From assembly GCA_017474765.1 (NCBI GenBank), contig JAFVGW010000040.1, positions 62,001-126,000 of the forward strand: a DNA stretch of 64,000 nt. Reading direction: 5' to 3'. The translations under genes were made by a program, and so were the position numbers. How positions within the stretch are numbered: position 1 is the first letter of the stretch; each line of letters begins with the position of its first letter. The notes below the pieces were generated by a model. It was given only the letters and a program-made list of their open reading frames with translations, had not been told where the DNA came from and did not search any database. The stretch is from Salinivirgaceae bacterium. GTDB taxonomy: Bacteria > Bacteroidota > Bacteroidia > Bacteroidales > SZUA-534. This document shows, piece by piece, positions 36,370 to 44,652 of the stretch.

Positions 36370-36408
36370 TACTATGTATTGCAAGGTACTTTATTTTATC
36401 TATATTTG
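36370..36408 (+). promoter_or_regulatory. Promoter and probable PadR operator
   Basis: TTG at 36379-36381, a 19-bp spacer, and TATATTTG at 36401-36408 form a textbook Bacteroidota -33/-7 promoter. The 19-bp imperfect palindrome TACTATGTATTGCAAGGTA (36370-36388) overlaps the -33 element; a PadR dimer bound there would block it, giving autorepression. The promoter is well supported; the operator is inferred. Confidence 0.7.
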
Positions 36409-36436
36409 CATTCGAAAATGATTAAAACCATCGGTT

Positions 36437-36787
36437 ATGAACATTGAAAATGCAAAATCGCAGATGCGAAAAGGAATGCTGGAATACTGCGTGCTGCTGC
36501 TTTTGAAGCACCGCCCGCTCTATGCCAGCGACATTATCCAGCAACTGAAAAACGCTGAGTTGCTGGTAGTGGAAGGAACGCTCTATCCGCTGCTCACGCG
36601 CCTGAAAAACGACGGACTGCTGCACTACGAGTGGCAGGAATCGACGCAGGGACCGCCACGCAAATATTACGCCCTGAGTCCCGACGGCGAGCAGTTTCTC
36701 GAAGGGCTCGACAGCGCCTGGGGCGAACTCTCAAACACAATCAGTTATCTGAAAAACATAAAACCCGAAAAATTAGAAACAAAATGA
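36437..36787 (+). CDS. PadR-family transcriptional regulator
   Basis: A 116-residue winged-helix repressor: MRKGMLEYCVLLLLKHRPLYASDIIQQLKNAEL, then the recognition and wing region VVEGTLYPLLTRLKNDGLLHYEWQESTQGPPRKYYALS, then a short C-terminal dimerisation helix. It is the short type of PadR and is almost always followed by a PspC gene in Bacteroidota, as here with a 4-bp ATGA overlap. It probably represses its own operon, and a palindrome overlaps the promoter. Confidence 0.95.
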   Translation: MNIENAKSQMRKGMLEYCVLLLLKHRPLYASDIIQQLKNAELLVVEGTLYPLLTRLKNDGLLHYEWQESTQGPPRKYYALSPDGEQFLEGLDSAWGELSNTISYLKNIKPEKLETK

Positions 36788-38787
36788 AAAAGAATATCAC
36801 CATCAACCTGTGCGGACGGCTCTATCAGATAGACGAGGACGCATACGAGATTCTGCAGCAGTACATCAACTCGCTACGCTCGGTGTTCGGAAAGAGCGAG
36901 GGCGGCGACGAGATTGTCGACGACATTGAAGCCCGCATTGGCGAGCTCTTCGACGAGTTGAAACAAAATGGCACGGAGGCTATCACCATCGACCACGTGA
37001 AAGACATTATTGTGCGCATTGGCGAACCCGAACAACTGGCCAACGACGAGCCATCGGAACCGAAAGCCACTGCCAATGAGCCTATTAGCGATAAAACCAA
37101 CGACAAGATAATTGCCGGAGTAATGTCGCGGTTAGCGGAAAAATTCGGTGGCAAAGTGCTGCATTGGCGTATCGGTTTCATATTGTTAGTATTACTGACC
37201 GACTTCGTTCTGTTCCCCTTCTTTAGGATTCAGCACTATCCAGGTTCGGCAACATTCGTATTCCTACTAAATTTCATATATTTAGCAATTTATATCGTTT
37301 TAGCCATTCTCTTGCCGAAAAAAACTGACCAACAGCAAAACGCATCGGGTGGCGACCTGAAGAGCCGAAAACTTTTTCGCAACCCAAACGACAAAATAGT
37401 TGCTGGCGTGCTTTCAGGACTAGCCGAAAGATTCGGTGGCAAAGTGATTATGTGGCGCGTGTGCTTCATTTTGCTGCTGATATGCACAAACTTTATTATG
37501 TTCCCCATATTCAAAACGTTACACTTAAGCAGCATTGGTGCTTTCCTGAATTTATGGATAATAATCTACGCAATACTGGCCATTGCGTTACCCGAAGCGC
37601 AAACGCCAGGACAGCGTTTGCAGATGAGCGGGAAACCTGTAACACCGAAGAATCTGGCCACGGTGGTTGCCGAAGGCGAGCAGCCCAAACCGCGCCGCGG
37701 CTTTTTCGGACGGATTTTCTCGTTCCTGATAAAAACCGTGGTCGGAATTGCCACATTTGCAGTCTGCATAGGATGCATCGTTGGATGCCTAATCGTATTG
37801 ATATGGATATCAAGCACTATAGTCATTTTTTCCTTACCCGACTATATAAGTACGGACTTACAAATAGGCATTGACCAAATGGCACTCACAGGCGTTTGGG
37901 GCAAGCATCCTATATTGATTATTGTTGCCGCCATATCAGTGCTGGTATTGCTTGCCATATCGATTTTCGCCACTATCCGCCTGATACTTATGCTGATAGG
38001 CAAGATACAACCGATGGGTATCGGCAAACGCATTGTGCTGATAGTGCTTTGGATTACCGCTCTTTGCTGCCTTCTGCCAACGGGCTACGCAATCGCTCAT
38101 TATATCGGAGAAAACCGCAATTATGTGATGGAACACACCGAAAAATACCCGAACCATAGTCCCGTAATGTGGTACAAAGACGGCATTTGGGTCACCTATG
38201 ACGGGAAATACATCTACAACGATGTGCCGATGGATGAATTGAGTGCGAATTACTTAAAAAACAGCCGATTGACTTTGGCAAAACACGAAAATTGCGGTGA
38301 AAGTTTCACGGCTACTGGAGAATATTACGTTGGAAATGGCAATAGTACTTATTTCGAAGTGCGGAATGACACTATCCCACCGATTTGTCAAATAGAATAC
38401 CGTTCCGAATGGAACCACGGACCTGGCAACGGCATGATCTCTGTTGATGCCAGGGCTCAAGGTCACGGAGTGTACCTTTTTGCCGCTCTGGCATCGTCGC
38501 CCGACCACCCAATAGCAATGACTGAGATTCCGCCTTACGGCAACAAGGGCGGAGAAAGATGGCAAAGAGGCCTCGAATCCAACAATGGGAAAGGCTATGG
38601 CTGGAGTCGCGTCAATCTTGAATTCGAACTCGAGCACAATGATACAATAATCTATGGCATGACTTCAGATTCAACATTCACTGGCAAACCTTGCGAATCA
38701 CTATGGTTCTCTAACGATGGTTTTAGTTTAGTAATGAGTGGTGGTCACAAACGGAAGTCGCCTGTTTATGAAGAAACCGCCCAATAA
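36784..38787 (+). CDS. PspC-domain membrane protein with two PspC domains
   Basis: A 667-residue envelope-stress protein. Residues 1-95 form a cytoplasmic region (MKKNITINLCGRLYQIDEDAYEILQQYI, EIVDDIEARIGELF) shared by Bacteroidota PspC proteins. Two PspC domains follow, each opening with NDKI(I/V)AGV(M/L)S-type residues: first about 101-178 (DKIIAGVMSRLAEKFGGKVLHWRI), second about 202-275 (DKIVAGVLSGLAERFGGKVIMWRV). Further transmembrane helices (about 320-460) and an extracytoplasmic C-terminal domain end the chain. The duplicated PspC domain is unusual, since most members have one. It is cotranscribed with padR. Confidence 0.93.
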   Translation: MKKNITINLCGRLYQIDEDAYEILQQYINSLRSVFGKSEGGDEIVDDIEARIGELFDELKQNGTEAITIDHVKDIIVRIGEPEQLANDEPSEPKATANEPISDKTNDKIIAGVMSRLAEKFGGKVLHWRIGFILLVLLTDFVLFPFFRIQHYPGSATFVFLLNFIYLAIYIVLAILLPKKTDQQQNASGGDLKSRKLFRNPNDKIVAGVLSGLAERFGGKVIMWRVCFILLLICTNFIMFPIFKTLHLSSIGAFLNLWIIIYAILAIALPEAQTPGQRLQMSGKPVTPKNLATVVAEGEQPKPRRGFFGRIFSFLIKTVVGIATFAVCIGCIVGCLIVLIWISSTIVIFSLPDYISTDLQIGIDQMALTGVWGKHPILIIVAAISVLVLLAISIFATIRLILMLIGKIQPMGIGKRIVLIVLWITALCCLLPTGYAIAHYIGENRNYVMEHTEKYPNHSPVMWYKDGIWVTYDGKYIYNDVPMDELSANYLKNSRLTLAKHENCGESFTATGEYYVGNGNSTYFEVRNDTIPPICQIEYRSEWNHGPGNGMISVDARAQGHGVYLFAALASSPDHPIAMTEIPPYGNKGGERWQRGLESNNGKGYGWSRVNLEFELEHNDTIIYGMTSDSTFTGKPCESLWFSNDGFSLVMSGGHKRKSPVYEETAQ

Positions 38788-38806
38788 GCGATAGTCAGTC
38801 GGCAAT

Positions 38807-39139
38807 AGATTTGGCCAAATCGGATGCAGTGAGCATCGGTTTGGCCATTCTTTTCGTAATTTTTGGCCAAATGCACCCAAAAATATAGAGATTTGGCCAG
38901 CAAAATATGGATTATCTGGCCAAATCGCATATAAAATACATAGATTTGGCCATAAAAGTGTGAGTTTATTGGCCAAATCATACCTAAAACGTGCAGATTT
39001 AGACCAAACAGCTGTGAGTTATCTGGCCAAATCACACTCAAAATTCATAGATTTGGCCATAATAATATGAGTTTAGTGGCCAAATCTCATACAAAAACCA
39101 TAGATTTGGCCAAAAAAGTATGAGTTAATTGGCCAAATC
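38807..39139. repeat. Repeat array B (about 53-bp period, alternating inverted half-sites)
   Basis: GATTTGGCCA recurs at 38890, 38943, (38996, degenerate), 39050 and 39103; its reverse complement TGGCCAAATC recurs at 38917, 38970, 39024, 39077 and 39130. Degenerate copies extend up to 38808. The two orientations alternate about every 25-28 bp, so each 53-bp unit is an inverted repeat whose core TTTGGCCAAA is itself palindromic. Intervening bases also show TATGAG/CTCATA pairing. No coding potential. It runs up to the promoter of ATPase B. Confidence 0.95.
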
Positions 39140-39151
39140 TCAAATTATAAT

Positions 39152-39159
39152 TATCTTTG
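39152..39159 (+). promoter_or_regulatory. -7 promoter element of ATPase B
   Basis: TATCTTTG matches TAnnTTTG and starts 12 bp after the last array half-site; the -33 position falls inside the array. The leader would be about 10 nt. Confidence 0.6.
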
Positions 39160-39175
39160 GGCAAATTTGGAGCGT

Positions 39176-40633
39176 ATGGGAAAGAATATCATTGGCCGCA
39201 AGGCCGACATTGCGCGCTTTGAGAAGTACGTGAGAAGCAATCGGTCGGAGTTTATTGCTGTTTACGGCCGCCGCCGTATCGGAAAAACCTATCTAATCAG
39301 AGAGTTGTTCGAAGGGCGGTTTACATTCAGAATGACTGGAAAAGAGAATGTTACAACAAAAGAGCAATTGGAAAATTTCAGTTACGCGCTTGGCAACTTC
39401 ACCACGCAGACCGAGCAACCCAAAAGTTGGGAACAGGCTTTTCAAATGCTGAAAAACTACATTGAGCGCGAAGTATCTGAGAAACACAAGATTATATTTT
39501 TCGATGAACTGCCCTGGCTCGACACCACAGGTTCAAAATTCGTTAGCGCGCTTGAGCATTTCTGGAACGATTGGGCGGCATACAGGTCTGATATTAAACT
39601 AATTGTGTGCGGAAGCGCCACCACGTGGATGCTCGACAAGGTTATCAACGCTCGCGGCGGGCTACACAACCGCACCACGCACACAATGCTGTTGCAGCCG
39701 TTCACGCTTGGCGAGACTGAAGAATATTTCCGCGCATTTGGCTTCCCCTACGAGCGCCAGGAACTGATTGAATGTTATATGGCAATGGGCGGTGTGCCAT
39801 ACTATTACTCTCTGTTTGAGCGAGATAAGAGTGTCGCACAAAATCTGGAATCGCTCTGTTTCACACGCGGCGGCGAGTTGGTTGACGAGTTCAAGAAGGT
39901 TTTCAAATCGCTTTTCCGCAAGTCGGAAAACCACCTGGCGGTTGTTACTGCTCTGCAAAAACGCGGCGCGGGAATGACACGGCAGGAGATAATGGACACG
40001 GCGCGGCTGGCCAGCAACGGCAACCTGTCGAGGCTGTTGCGTGAACTGGAAGAATGCTCATTCATACGCAGTTACACGCCTTTCGGCAAAAGCAAAAAAG
40101 ACAAACTCTATCAACTGATTGACCCGTTTATCTTGTTCTATTTCAGATTTATGAGCGATGGTAGCAACTTCTTGAAGGGCTATTGGACGAAAGTGCAGGC
40201 GTCGGGCGAGTACGAGTCGTGGTGCGGCTACGCTTTCGAGATTGTCTGCCTGAGTCATATCGAACAGATTGTCAGGGCATTGGGAATTGACGGAACAATC
40301 AACACTGTGTGCTCGTGGGCATATCGCCCGCCGAAAGCGGTTGCCGCCAACAGCGAAGCCGACGACGACCTGCGGCACGGTGCGCAAATCGACCTGCTGA
40401 TTGACCGTTCGGACAAGACAATCACCATTTGCGAAATGAAATACGCGCGGGGCGAATATGAAATCACCAAGGCCGACGACGCCCAAATGAACCAGCGCAT
40501 TCGCACGTTCCGCAAGGTTTCGAAGACCAAGAAAACGGTTGTGCCGACCTTTGTCACGCCTAACGGATTGTTAGACAATGTTTATTCGCGCCGTCTGCCG
40601 CGGATTGTGGTTGGCGATGATTTGTTTATATAG
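39176..40633 (+). CDS. AAA+ ATPase with DUF234-type C-terminus (array-linked ATPase B)
   Basis: A 485-residue protein of the COG1672-like ATPase family. It opens with NIIGRKADIARFEKY, Walker A YGRRRIGKT at 30-38, Walker B IIFFDELPW, and LIVCGSATTWM (sensor). A winged-helix segment follows (GMTRQEIMDTARLASNGNLSRLLRELEECSFI), then a C-terminal PDDEXK-like core with D406 (AQIDLLID) and E420-M-K422. The ATG is preferred over a TTG three codons upstream, which falls at the expected transcription start. It belongs to a different subfamily from ATPases A and C but has the same upstream-array layout. Confidence 0.9.
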   Translation: MGKNIIGRKADIARFEKYVRSNRSEFIAVYGRRRIGKTYLIRELFEGRFTFRMTGKENVTTKEQLENFSYALGNFTTQTEQPKSWEQAFQMLKNYIEREVSEKHKIIFFDELPWLDTTGSKFVSALEHFWNDWAAYRSDIKLIVCGSATTWMLDKVINARGGLHNRTTHTMLLQPFTLGETEEYFRAFGFPYERQELIECYMAMGGVPYYYSLFERDKSVAQNLESLCFTRGGELVDEFKKVFKSLFRKSENHLAVVTALQKRGAGMTRQEIMDTARLASNGNLSRLLRELEECSFIRSYTPFGKSKKDKLYQLIDPFILFYFRFMSDGSNFLKGYWTKVQASGEYESWCGYAFEIVCLSHIEQIVRALGIDGTINTVCSWAYRPPKAVAANSEADDDLRHGAQIDLLIDRSDKTITICEMKYARGEYEITKADDAQMNQRIRTFRKVSKTKKTVVPTFVTPNGLLDNVYSRRLPRIVVGDDLFI

Positions 40634-40644
40634 GGAACTTGCAG

Positions 40645-41187
40645 CTAATCAGCGCTTTCAAACTTGAATTTCCGAAACACTTCCCAAAGCACAATCCCTG
40701 CGCTCACCGATATGTTGAACGAGTGTTTGGTGCCAACCTGTGGAATCTCGATGCAGCCGTCGCTGGCGTCGACAACCTCCTGCGCCACGCCGTTCACCTC
40801 GTGACCGAAGATGAGAGCATACTTCTGCCCCGCCGCTGGCACAAAATCCTGCAAGGCGATGCTGTCCTCGGCCTGCTCAACCGACAGAATGGTGTAGCCT
40901 TCGGCCCGCAACTCGGCCACAGCGTCGAGCGTTGATGCAAAATGCTTCCACTCAACCGATTCGGTGGCGCCAAGTGCCGTTTTATTGATGTCTTTGTTGG
41001 GTGGCGTGGCCACTATTCCGCACAGGCAGAGACGCTCGGCACCCAGGCAGTCGGCCGTGCGGAACACCGAGCCCACATTGTTAGCGCTGCGCACATTGTC
41101 GAGCACAATGGCAACAGGCATTTTCGCGGCGCGGCGGTACTCCTCAACCGTCAGCCGCCCAAGTTCGTCGTTTGTGAGTTTACGCAT
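40645..41187 (-). CDS. TrmH/SpoU-family RNA 2'-O-methyltransferase
   Basis: A 180-residue SPOUT methyltransferase. Motif 1 is VLDNVRSANNVGSVFRTADCLG, motif 2 YALIFGHEVNGVAQEVVDASDG, and motif 3 IEIPQVGTKHSFNISVSAGIVLWE, the knotted SAM-binding site. It is the short single-domain type. The target (tRNA or rRNA ribose) is not determinable. It is convergent with ATPase B, with 11 bp between the stop codons. Confidence 0.92.
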   Translation of the reverse strand: MRKLTNDELGRLTVEEYRRAAKMPVAIVLDNVRSANNVGSVFRTADCLGAERLCLCGIVATPPNKDINKTALGATESVEWKHFASTLDAVAELRAEGYTILSVEQAEDSIALQDFVPAAGQKYALIFGHEVNGVAQEVVDASDGCIEIPQVGTKHSFNISVSAGIVLWEVFRKFKFESAD

Positions 41188-41282
41188 AATCAAATTATTG
41201 AATTACTGAAGGATTGACTGATTAATGGAGTCATTCTCACATTCAATTTTATTCTCATTCTGTTATTCATTCCTTCACGCAT

Positions 41283-41687
41283 TCAGTTATTCAGTCCTTC
41301 AATCATCTGCCCCATCGCCATCGGCGCAAAGGCGCACAAAAATAGTAAAGTTGAGATTATGGCGTCGGCAAGAATGAGTGGGCGGCGTTTGTCGGCACAG
41401 AAAATGTAAATTGCGCTAAACGCAAGACGCACAACAAGTTGCACAACAAAAAACGCAAAAATGCCGACTGAATAACGGTTGAATTGCAAGGCCGCGTCCA
41501 GATTTCCGCGCATCAGTTCCGACAAGGCGCGCTGAAGGCCCGTACTGGTGAACGTACCTGGCGCAAGGGCGTGGACGGGGTAATCGCCATCGGACGAAAA
41601 AATGCCGAAGTAAGCCAGCACTGCTGTCAATACTACGGCAAATATCAGATTACAAATAATATACGGTTCACGCCAAACGTTCCGCAT
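41283..41687 (-). CDS. DUF2752-like small membrane protein
   Basis: A 134-residue membrane protein with three hydrophobic helices (NLIFAVVLTAVLAYFGIF, VGIFAFFVVQLVVRLAFSAIYIF, AIISTLLFLCAFAPMAMGQM). The core resembles DUF2752, with a hydrophilic loop (FTSTGLQRALSELMRGNLDAALQFNR) matching the family's CPxTGxTRAxxxLLxGDxxxAxxxNP pattern but without the Cys. Function is unknown. Its ATG overlaps the stop of the DUF4190 gene (ATGA). The long in-frame extension upstream of this Met is an artefact of the overlapping DUF4190 gene. Confidence 0.8.
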   Translation of the reverse strand: MRNVWREPYIICNLIFAVVLTAVLAYFGIFSSDGDYPVHALAPGTFTSTGLQRALSELMRGNLDAALQFNRYSVGIFAFFVVQLVVRLAFSAIYIFCADKRRPLILADAIISTLLFLCAFAPMAMGQMIEGLNN

Positions 41688-42205
41688 CACTTCTTCTTCC
41701 GCGTGGCAATATCCATATTCATTTTTTTCCCGTTCTCGTCGGTTATCGACATTTTGACAATAGTGTCGCTCGGGTTTATATCGAGATGCACGCTTGCAGG
41801 ATTGTTCATACTGTCGAGAATGGCGCCAAGACGCACCATTGTGCTGTCGGTACCTTCGAATATCTCTTCGTCGGTCTCGATTCTCCACTCGAAATTGTTT
41901 TTGAAATCGTTGAAAATATTTTTCTCGCGGACATCCATCTTGAAAACCGCCGTCATCCAGGCGATGATGAAAATCAGTGCGAAAGCCGATGTCACGATTC
42001 CTGTGACGGCCATCCCCACTGACGCGCCGCCCTCAACAGCCTGCTTGCACGATATGCAGCCAAGCACCAGAGCCACAACCGCTATCGGCAAAAAAGCCAT
42101 TCCAACGCACGGTATCATACTGAATATTACCGCAACTATTCCGCAAACCATTGAAGCAATGCCCAATCCGCGTCCGTTTTGTTTCTTTCCTATTTCCATA
42201 GTCAT
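41687..42205 (-). CDS. DUF4190-type membrane protein
   Basis: A 172-residue protein. The N-terminal 75 residues contain two hydrophobic helices with the DUF4190 pattern (GLGIASMVCGIVAVIFSMIPCVGMAFLPIAVVALVLGCISC, GMAVTGIVTSAFALIF). The rest is a soluble, acidic C-terminal part. These proteins are often encoded beside DUF2752, as here, and may form a membrane complex of unknown role. A start two codons downstream is equally possible. Confidence 0.8.
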   Translation of the reverse strand: MTMEIGKKQNGRGLGIASMVCGIVAVIFSMIPCVGMAFLPIAVVALVLGCISCKQAVEGGASVGMAVTGIVTSAFALIFIIAWMTAVFKMDVREKNIFNDFKNNFEWRIETDEEIFEGTDSTMVRLGAILDSMNNPASVHLDINPSDTIVKMSITDENGKKMNMDIATRKKK

Positions 42206-42340
42206 TCATTTTTTTGTTCAAAACCGATATAAAGACGAAGGCGGCAGGGGAATGTTACAGTTTGGACGGAATTATTTTGAACTTTTTAGAGATGCGGATA
42301 CTTGATGCTTTTCGAAACTGGCTAAATTCATAATGCAGTT

Positions 42341-42453
42341 CTTGTGTTTTTGACAAAAACAACCAAAAATAGCTTGTGTTTTTGACAAATTCAGTCTGAA
42401 ACGGCTTGTGTTTTTGACAGAATAATCTATTTTTGTATTGTATTTTTGACAAA
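42341..42453. repeat. Repeat array C (exact 32-bp period, 4 copies)
   Basis: CTTGTGTTTTTGACAAA (17 bp) starts at 42341, 42373 and 42405, and a variant ATTGTATTTTTGACAAA at 42437, with 15-bp unrelated spacers. Each repeat has TTGT...ACAA dyad symmetry. The third copy supplies the TTG -33 element of the promoter. Directly upstream of ATPase C. Between 42206 and 42340 nothing else is recognised. Confidence 0.95.
42405..42435 (+). promoter_or_regulatory. Promoter of ATPase C embedded in array C
   Basis: TTG at 42406-42408 (inside array repeat 3), a 19-bp spacer, and TATTTTTG at 42428-42435 fit the Bacteroidota consensus. A second TATTTTTG at 42441-42448 lies in repeat 4. The start of the gene is 42 bp downstream. 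Confidence 0.65.
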
Positions 42454-42477
42454 ATAAACAATATATTATTGAATACT

Positions 42478-43824
42478 ATGAATTTAACTCGCAAGGCAGA
42501 AAAAGACATCAGTCAATGGTACAGAAGTGGCGAGCGAAAGGCTCTGCTTGTGAAAGGCGCGCGGCAGGTTGGCAAAACACACGCAATCCGCCGTGTAATG
42601 AAAAACGAGAAGGCCAATATGTTTGAAATCAATCTCATAGAGACTCCCGAAGCGGTAAAAGTTCTTGAAACCGCAACCACAATCGACGAACTCACAATCG
42701 GTCTTTCAACCTTAAGCAATCAAAAACTGGTGAAAGGCCAGACTGTCATCTTTATCGACGAAGTGCAACGGTTCAAGTCGATGGTCACAAAAATCAAATT
42801 TCTTGTGGAAGAAGGCGGGTTCCGCTACATTTTGAGCGGCTCGCTTTTGGGCATCGAACTCACAAACCTTGAATCAGCGCCTGTTGGATATATGACAACA
42901 ATCGAGATGTATCCACTTGATTTCGAAGAGTTTCTACAAACCACAAACATCACCGAAGCGGTTATTGAAAGTCTTCGCAACTCGTTTGTGAACCGCACGC
43001 CAGTGATGGACGTTGTGAACCGAAAAATGCTTGATTTGTTCACTCGCTACCTTGTGGTTGGCGGTATGCCCGAAGCAGTAAGCCGCTTTGCCGACACCAG
43101 CAACGTGAACGATGTGATGCAGATTCACCGCGACATTCAGAGCCTTTACAAACTCGATTTCACACAATACGAAGCCGAAGACAAACGGCTGATTCTGACA
43201 AATGTTTACGGACTGATTCCTGCCGAACTCTTGAAGCAAAACCGACGCTATATTGTAACTGATTTGAAGAAAGGTCTTCATTTTGAGCGTGTTGAAAGCA
43301 CATTTATATGGCTTCGGAATGCGGGTGTTGCCATTTCAACATTCAACAGCACCGAACCGCGCATACCACTAAAACTCAATGAGAAAAGCAGCCTTTTCAA
43401 GTTATATCTGTCTGATGTAGGTATGCTTACATCGGAATACGGAATGACAACAAAAAATCTTCTGCTCACAAACAGTCCGAAGATGAACGCTGGCGGAATC
43501 TACGAAAATGCTGTGGCACAAGAACTTTACTCAAAAGGATTCGGGCTTTACTACTACAACTCGAACCGCCTAGGAGAACTCGATTTTGTGATTGAGCACG
43601 AAGGCCGCGCCCTGCCTATTGAAGTGAAAAGCGGCAAAGATTACACCTTACATTCGGCAATGAACTCTTGCCTTGAAAATGCTGAATACCAAATGAATGA
43701 AGGCATTGTTTTTGCCAATTGCAATGTGTCGCAGCGCGGGAAAATAACCTATTTGCCAATTTATATGATTATGTTTCTGAAACCCAACAATAAACAGATT
43801 GTGCTGGATAAGATTGAGTTTTAG
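42478..43824 (+). CDS. AAA+ ATPase with DUF4143-type C-terminus (array-linked ATPase C)
   Basis: A 448-residue AAA_14/DUF4143 protein. Walker A is KGARQVGKTHAI at 26-37 (core GARQVGKT 27-34), Walker B VIFIDEVQR, sensor YILSGSLLG. The middle helical region carries YPLDFEEFL, a hallmark of the DUF4143 ATPases, and TRYLVVGGMPEAV. The C-terminal nuclease-like core is D369 (LGELDFVIEH) and E382-V-K384 (PIEVKSGKDY). The ATG at MNLTRKAEKD is preferred, since the upstream in-frame start lies within the promoter. Role unknown. Confidence 0.9.
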   Translation: MNLTRKAEKDISQWYRSGERKALLVKGARQVGKTHAIRRVMKNEKANMFEINLIETPEAVKVLETATTIDELTIGLSTLSNQKLVKGQTVIFIDEVQRFKSMVTKIKFLVEEGGFRYILSGSLLGIELTNLESAPVGYMTTIEMYPLDFEEFLQTTNITEAVIESLRNSFVNRTPVMDVVNRKMLDLFTRYLVVGGMPEAVSRFADTSNVNDVMQIHRDIQSLYKLDFTQYEAEDKRLILTNVYGLIPAELLKQNRRYIVTDLKKGLHFERVESTFIWLRNAGVAISTFNSTEPRIPLKLNEKSSLFKLYLSDVGMLTSEYGMTTKNLLLTNSPKMNAGGIYENAVAQELYSKGFGLYYYNSNRLGELDFVIEHEGRALPIEVKSGKDYTLHSAMNSCLENAEYQMNEGIVFANCNVSQRGKITYLPIYMIMFLKPNNKQIVLDKIEF

Positions 43825-43874
43825 AAATTTTACCGCTAACCGATTTAAACAGATTTTAATCCGAAATTAAAAAC

Positions 43875-43903
43875 GTAGGGCTGTCATATTATGATAGCCC
43901 TAC
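43875..43903 (-). terminator. Long palindromic hairpin, possible terminator
   Basis: GTAGGGCT-GTCATATTATGAT-AGCCCTAC has an 8-bp perfect GC-rich stem with a partly paired TCATA/TATGA loop and is followed on the minus strand by GTTTTTAATTT, so it probably ends the transcript of the genes at 43933-45187. It is also a member of the REP-like GTAGGG...CCCTAC family. Confidence 0.65.
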
Positions 43904-43932
43904 AATACATATAATCAAATTGTTAAATCATA

Positions 43933-44652
43933 TTATTGAATAATATTTTCTTCTTTAAGCAACGATTTCAATTCATCTTCATTTTCACATAAAACATCAT
44001 AATCCCCTTTTTCGTTTTTGGCTATTATGCCAAATTGTTCCATTTGCTCAATAATTTCGCACGCTCTATTATATCCAATAGCAAATTTTCTTTGAATTGT
44101 TTCTGCTGAAACACTCTGCCAGAAAACAGCATTTTTTGCAGCCGATTCAATCAAAGAGTCGATTTTCCTCTCTGGTTCTGCTTCGTGTGGTAGCATTTCA
44201 AGAATTTCCTTCATTTGTTCTTCCCAATTGCCGCATTCCGCTTTTACTGCCGCAGATATAGATTCGAAACAGTCTTTTTTCTCTTTATCCTCAGTCTTCA
44301 AATTGTCAATATCTTTCTTTAACTGCATAATTTTCTGTTCACATTCATCTATTTCGACTTCTTCGTTTACTATAGGATTAATGTTTAGCTCGTCACCATC
44401 GACTCTTTTATCTTTAACGGCTTGGACATTTTCTTTATAACTACGTTTTCTGAACACCCATAAAACCAAAACTATTAAAGCGAACATTATTACTACTGGG
44501 ATGCCACCTGAAGCCGCTGGTTCGTTAGTAGCAAACATCGCAATCGTAGAAATCGTCACAAATAAAAAGAATAAAGTCGCTATTACCAGACAACCCGTAG
44601 AAAGGACTTGTTTGGCTTTCTTCGTTTTCTCTTTTCTTATTTTTCTTTTCAA
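43933..44652 (-). CDS. Membrane protein with C-terminal FtsK-gamma-like winged helix
   Basis: A 239-residue protein with two transmembrane helices (about 17-38 and 49-66), a coiled-coil region (about 95-140), and at about 160-235 a winged-helix module close to the FtsK gamma domain: SAETIQRKFAIGYNRACEIIEQMEQFGIIAKNEKGDYDV. In FtsK that domain binds KOPS DNA and XerD, but here the motor domain is absent. The only in-frame start is TTG at 44652, preceded by AAGGA. The upstream gene overlaps by 128 bp in another frame, so a frameshift that splits one longer gene is a real alternative. Confidence 0.78.
   Translation of the reverse strand: MKRKIRKEKTKKAKQVLSTGCLVIATLFFLFVTISTIAMFATNEPAASGGIPVVIMFALIVLVLWVFRKRSYKENVQAVKDKRVDGDELNINPIVNEEVEIDECEQKIMQLKKDIDNLKTEDKEKKDCFESISAAVKAECGNWEEQMKEILEMLPHEAEPERKIDSLIESAAKNAVFWQSVSAETIQRKFAIGYNRACEIIEQMEQFGIIAKNEKGDYDVLCENEDELKSLLKEENIIQ

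Noticed and set aside
36631..36783. N-terminal extension of the PspC gene
   Set aside because: This stretch is the end of padR in another frame; the ATG at 36784 with ATGA overlap is the natural start.
38807..39139. CRISPR-like appearance of array B (and of C and D)
   Set aside because: Repeats are short (10-19 bp), spacers are short or related to each other, half-sites alternate in orientation, and no cas gene is nearby.
41688..41888. N-terminal extension of the DUF2752-like gene
   Set aside because: It lies in the coding part of the DUF4190 gene in another frame; the sequence is Arg-rich non-coding-like.
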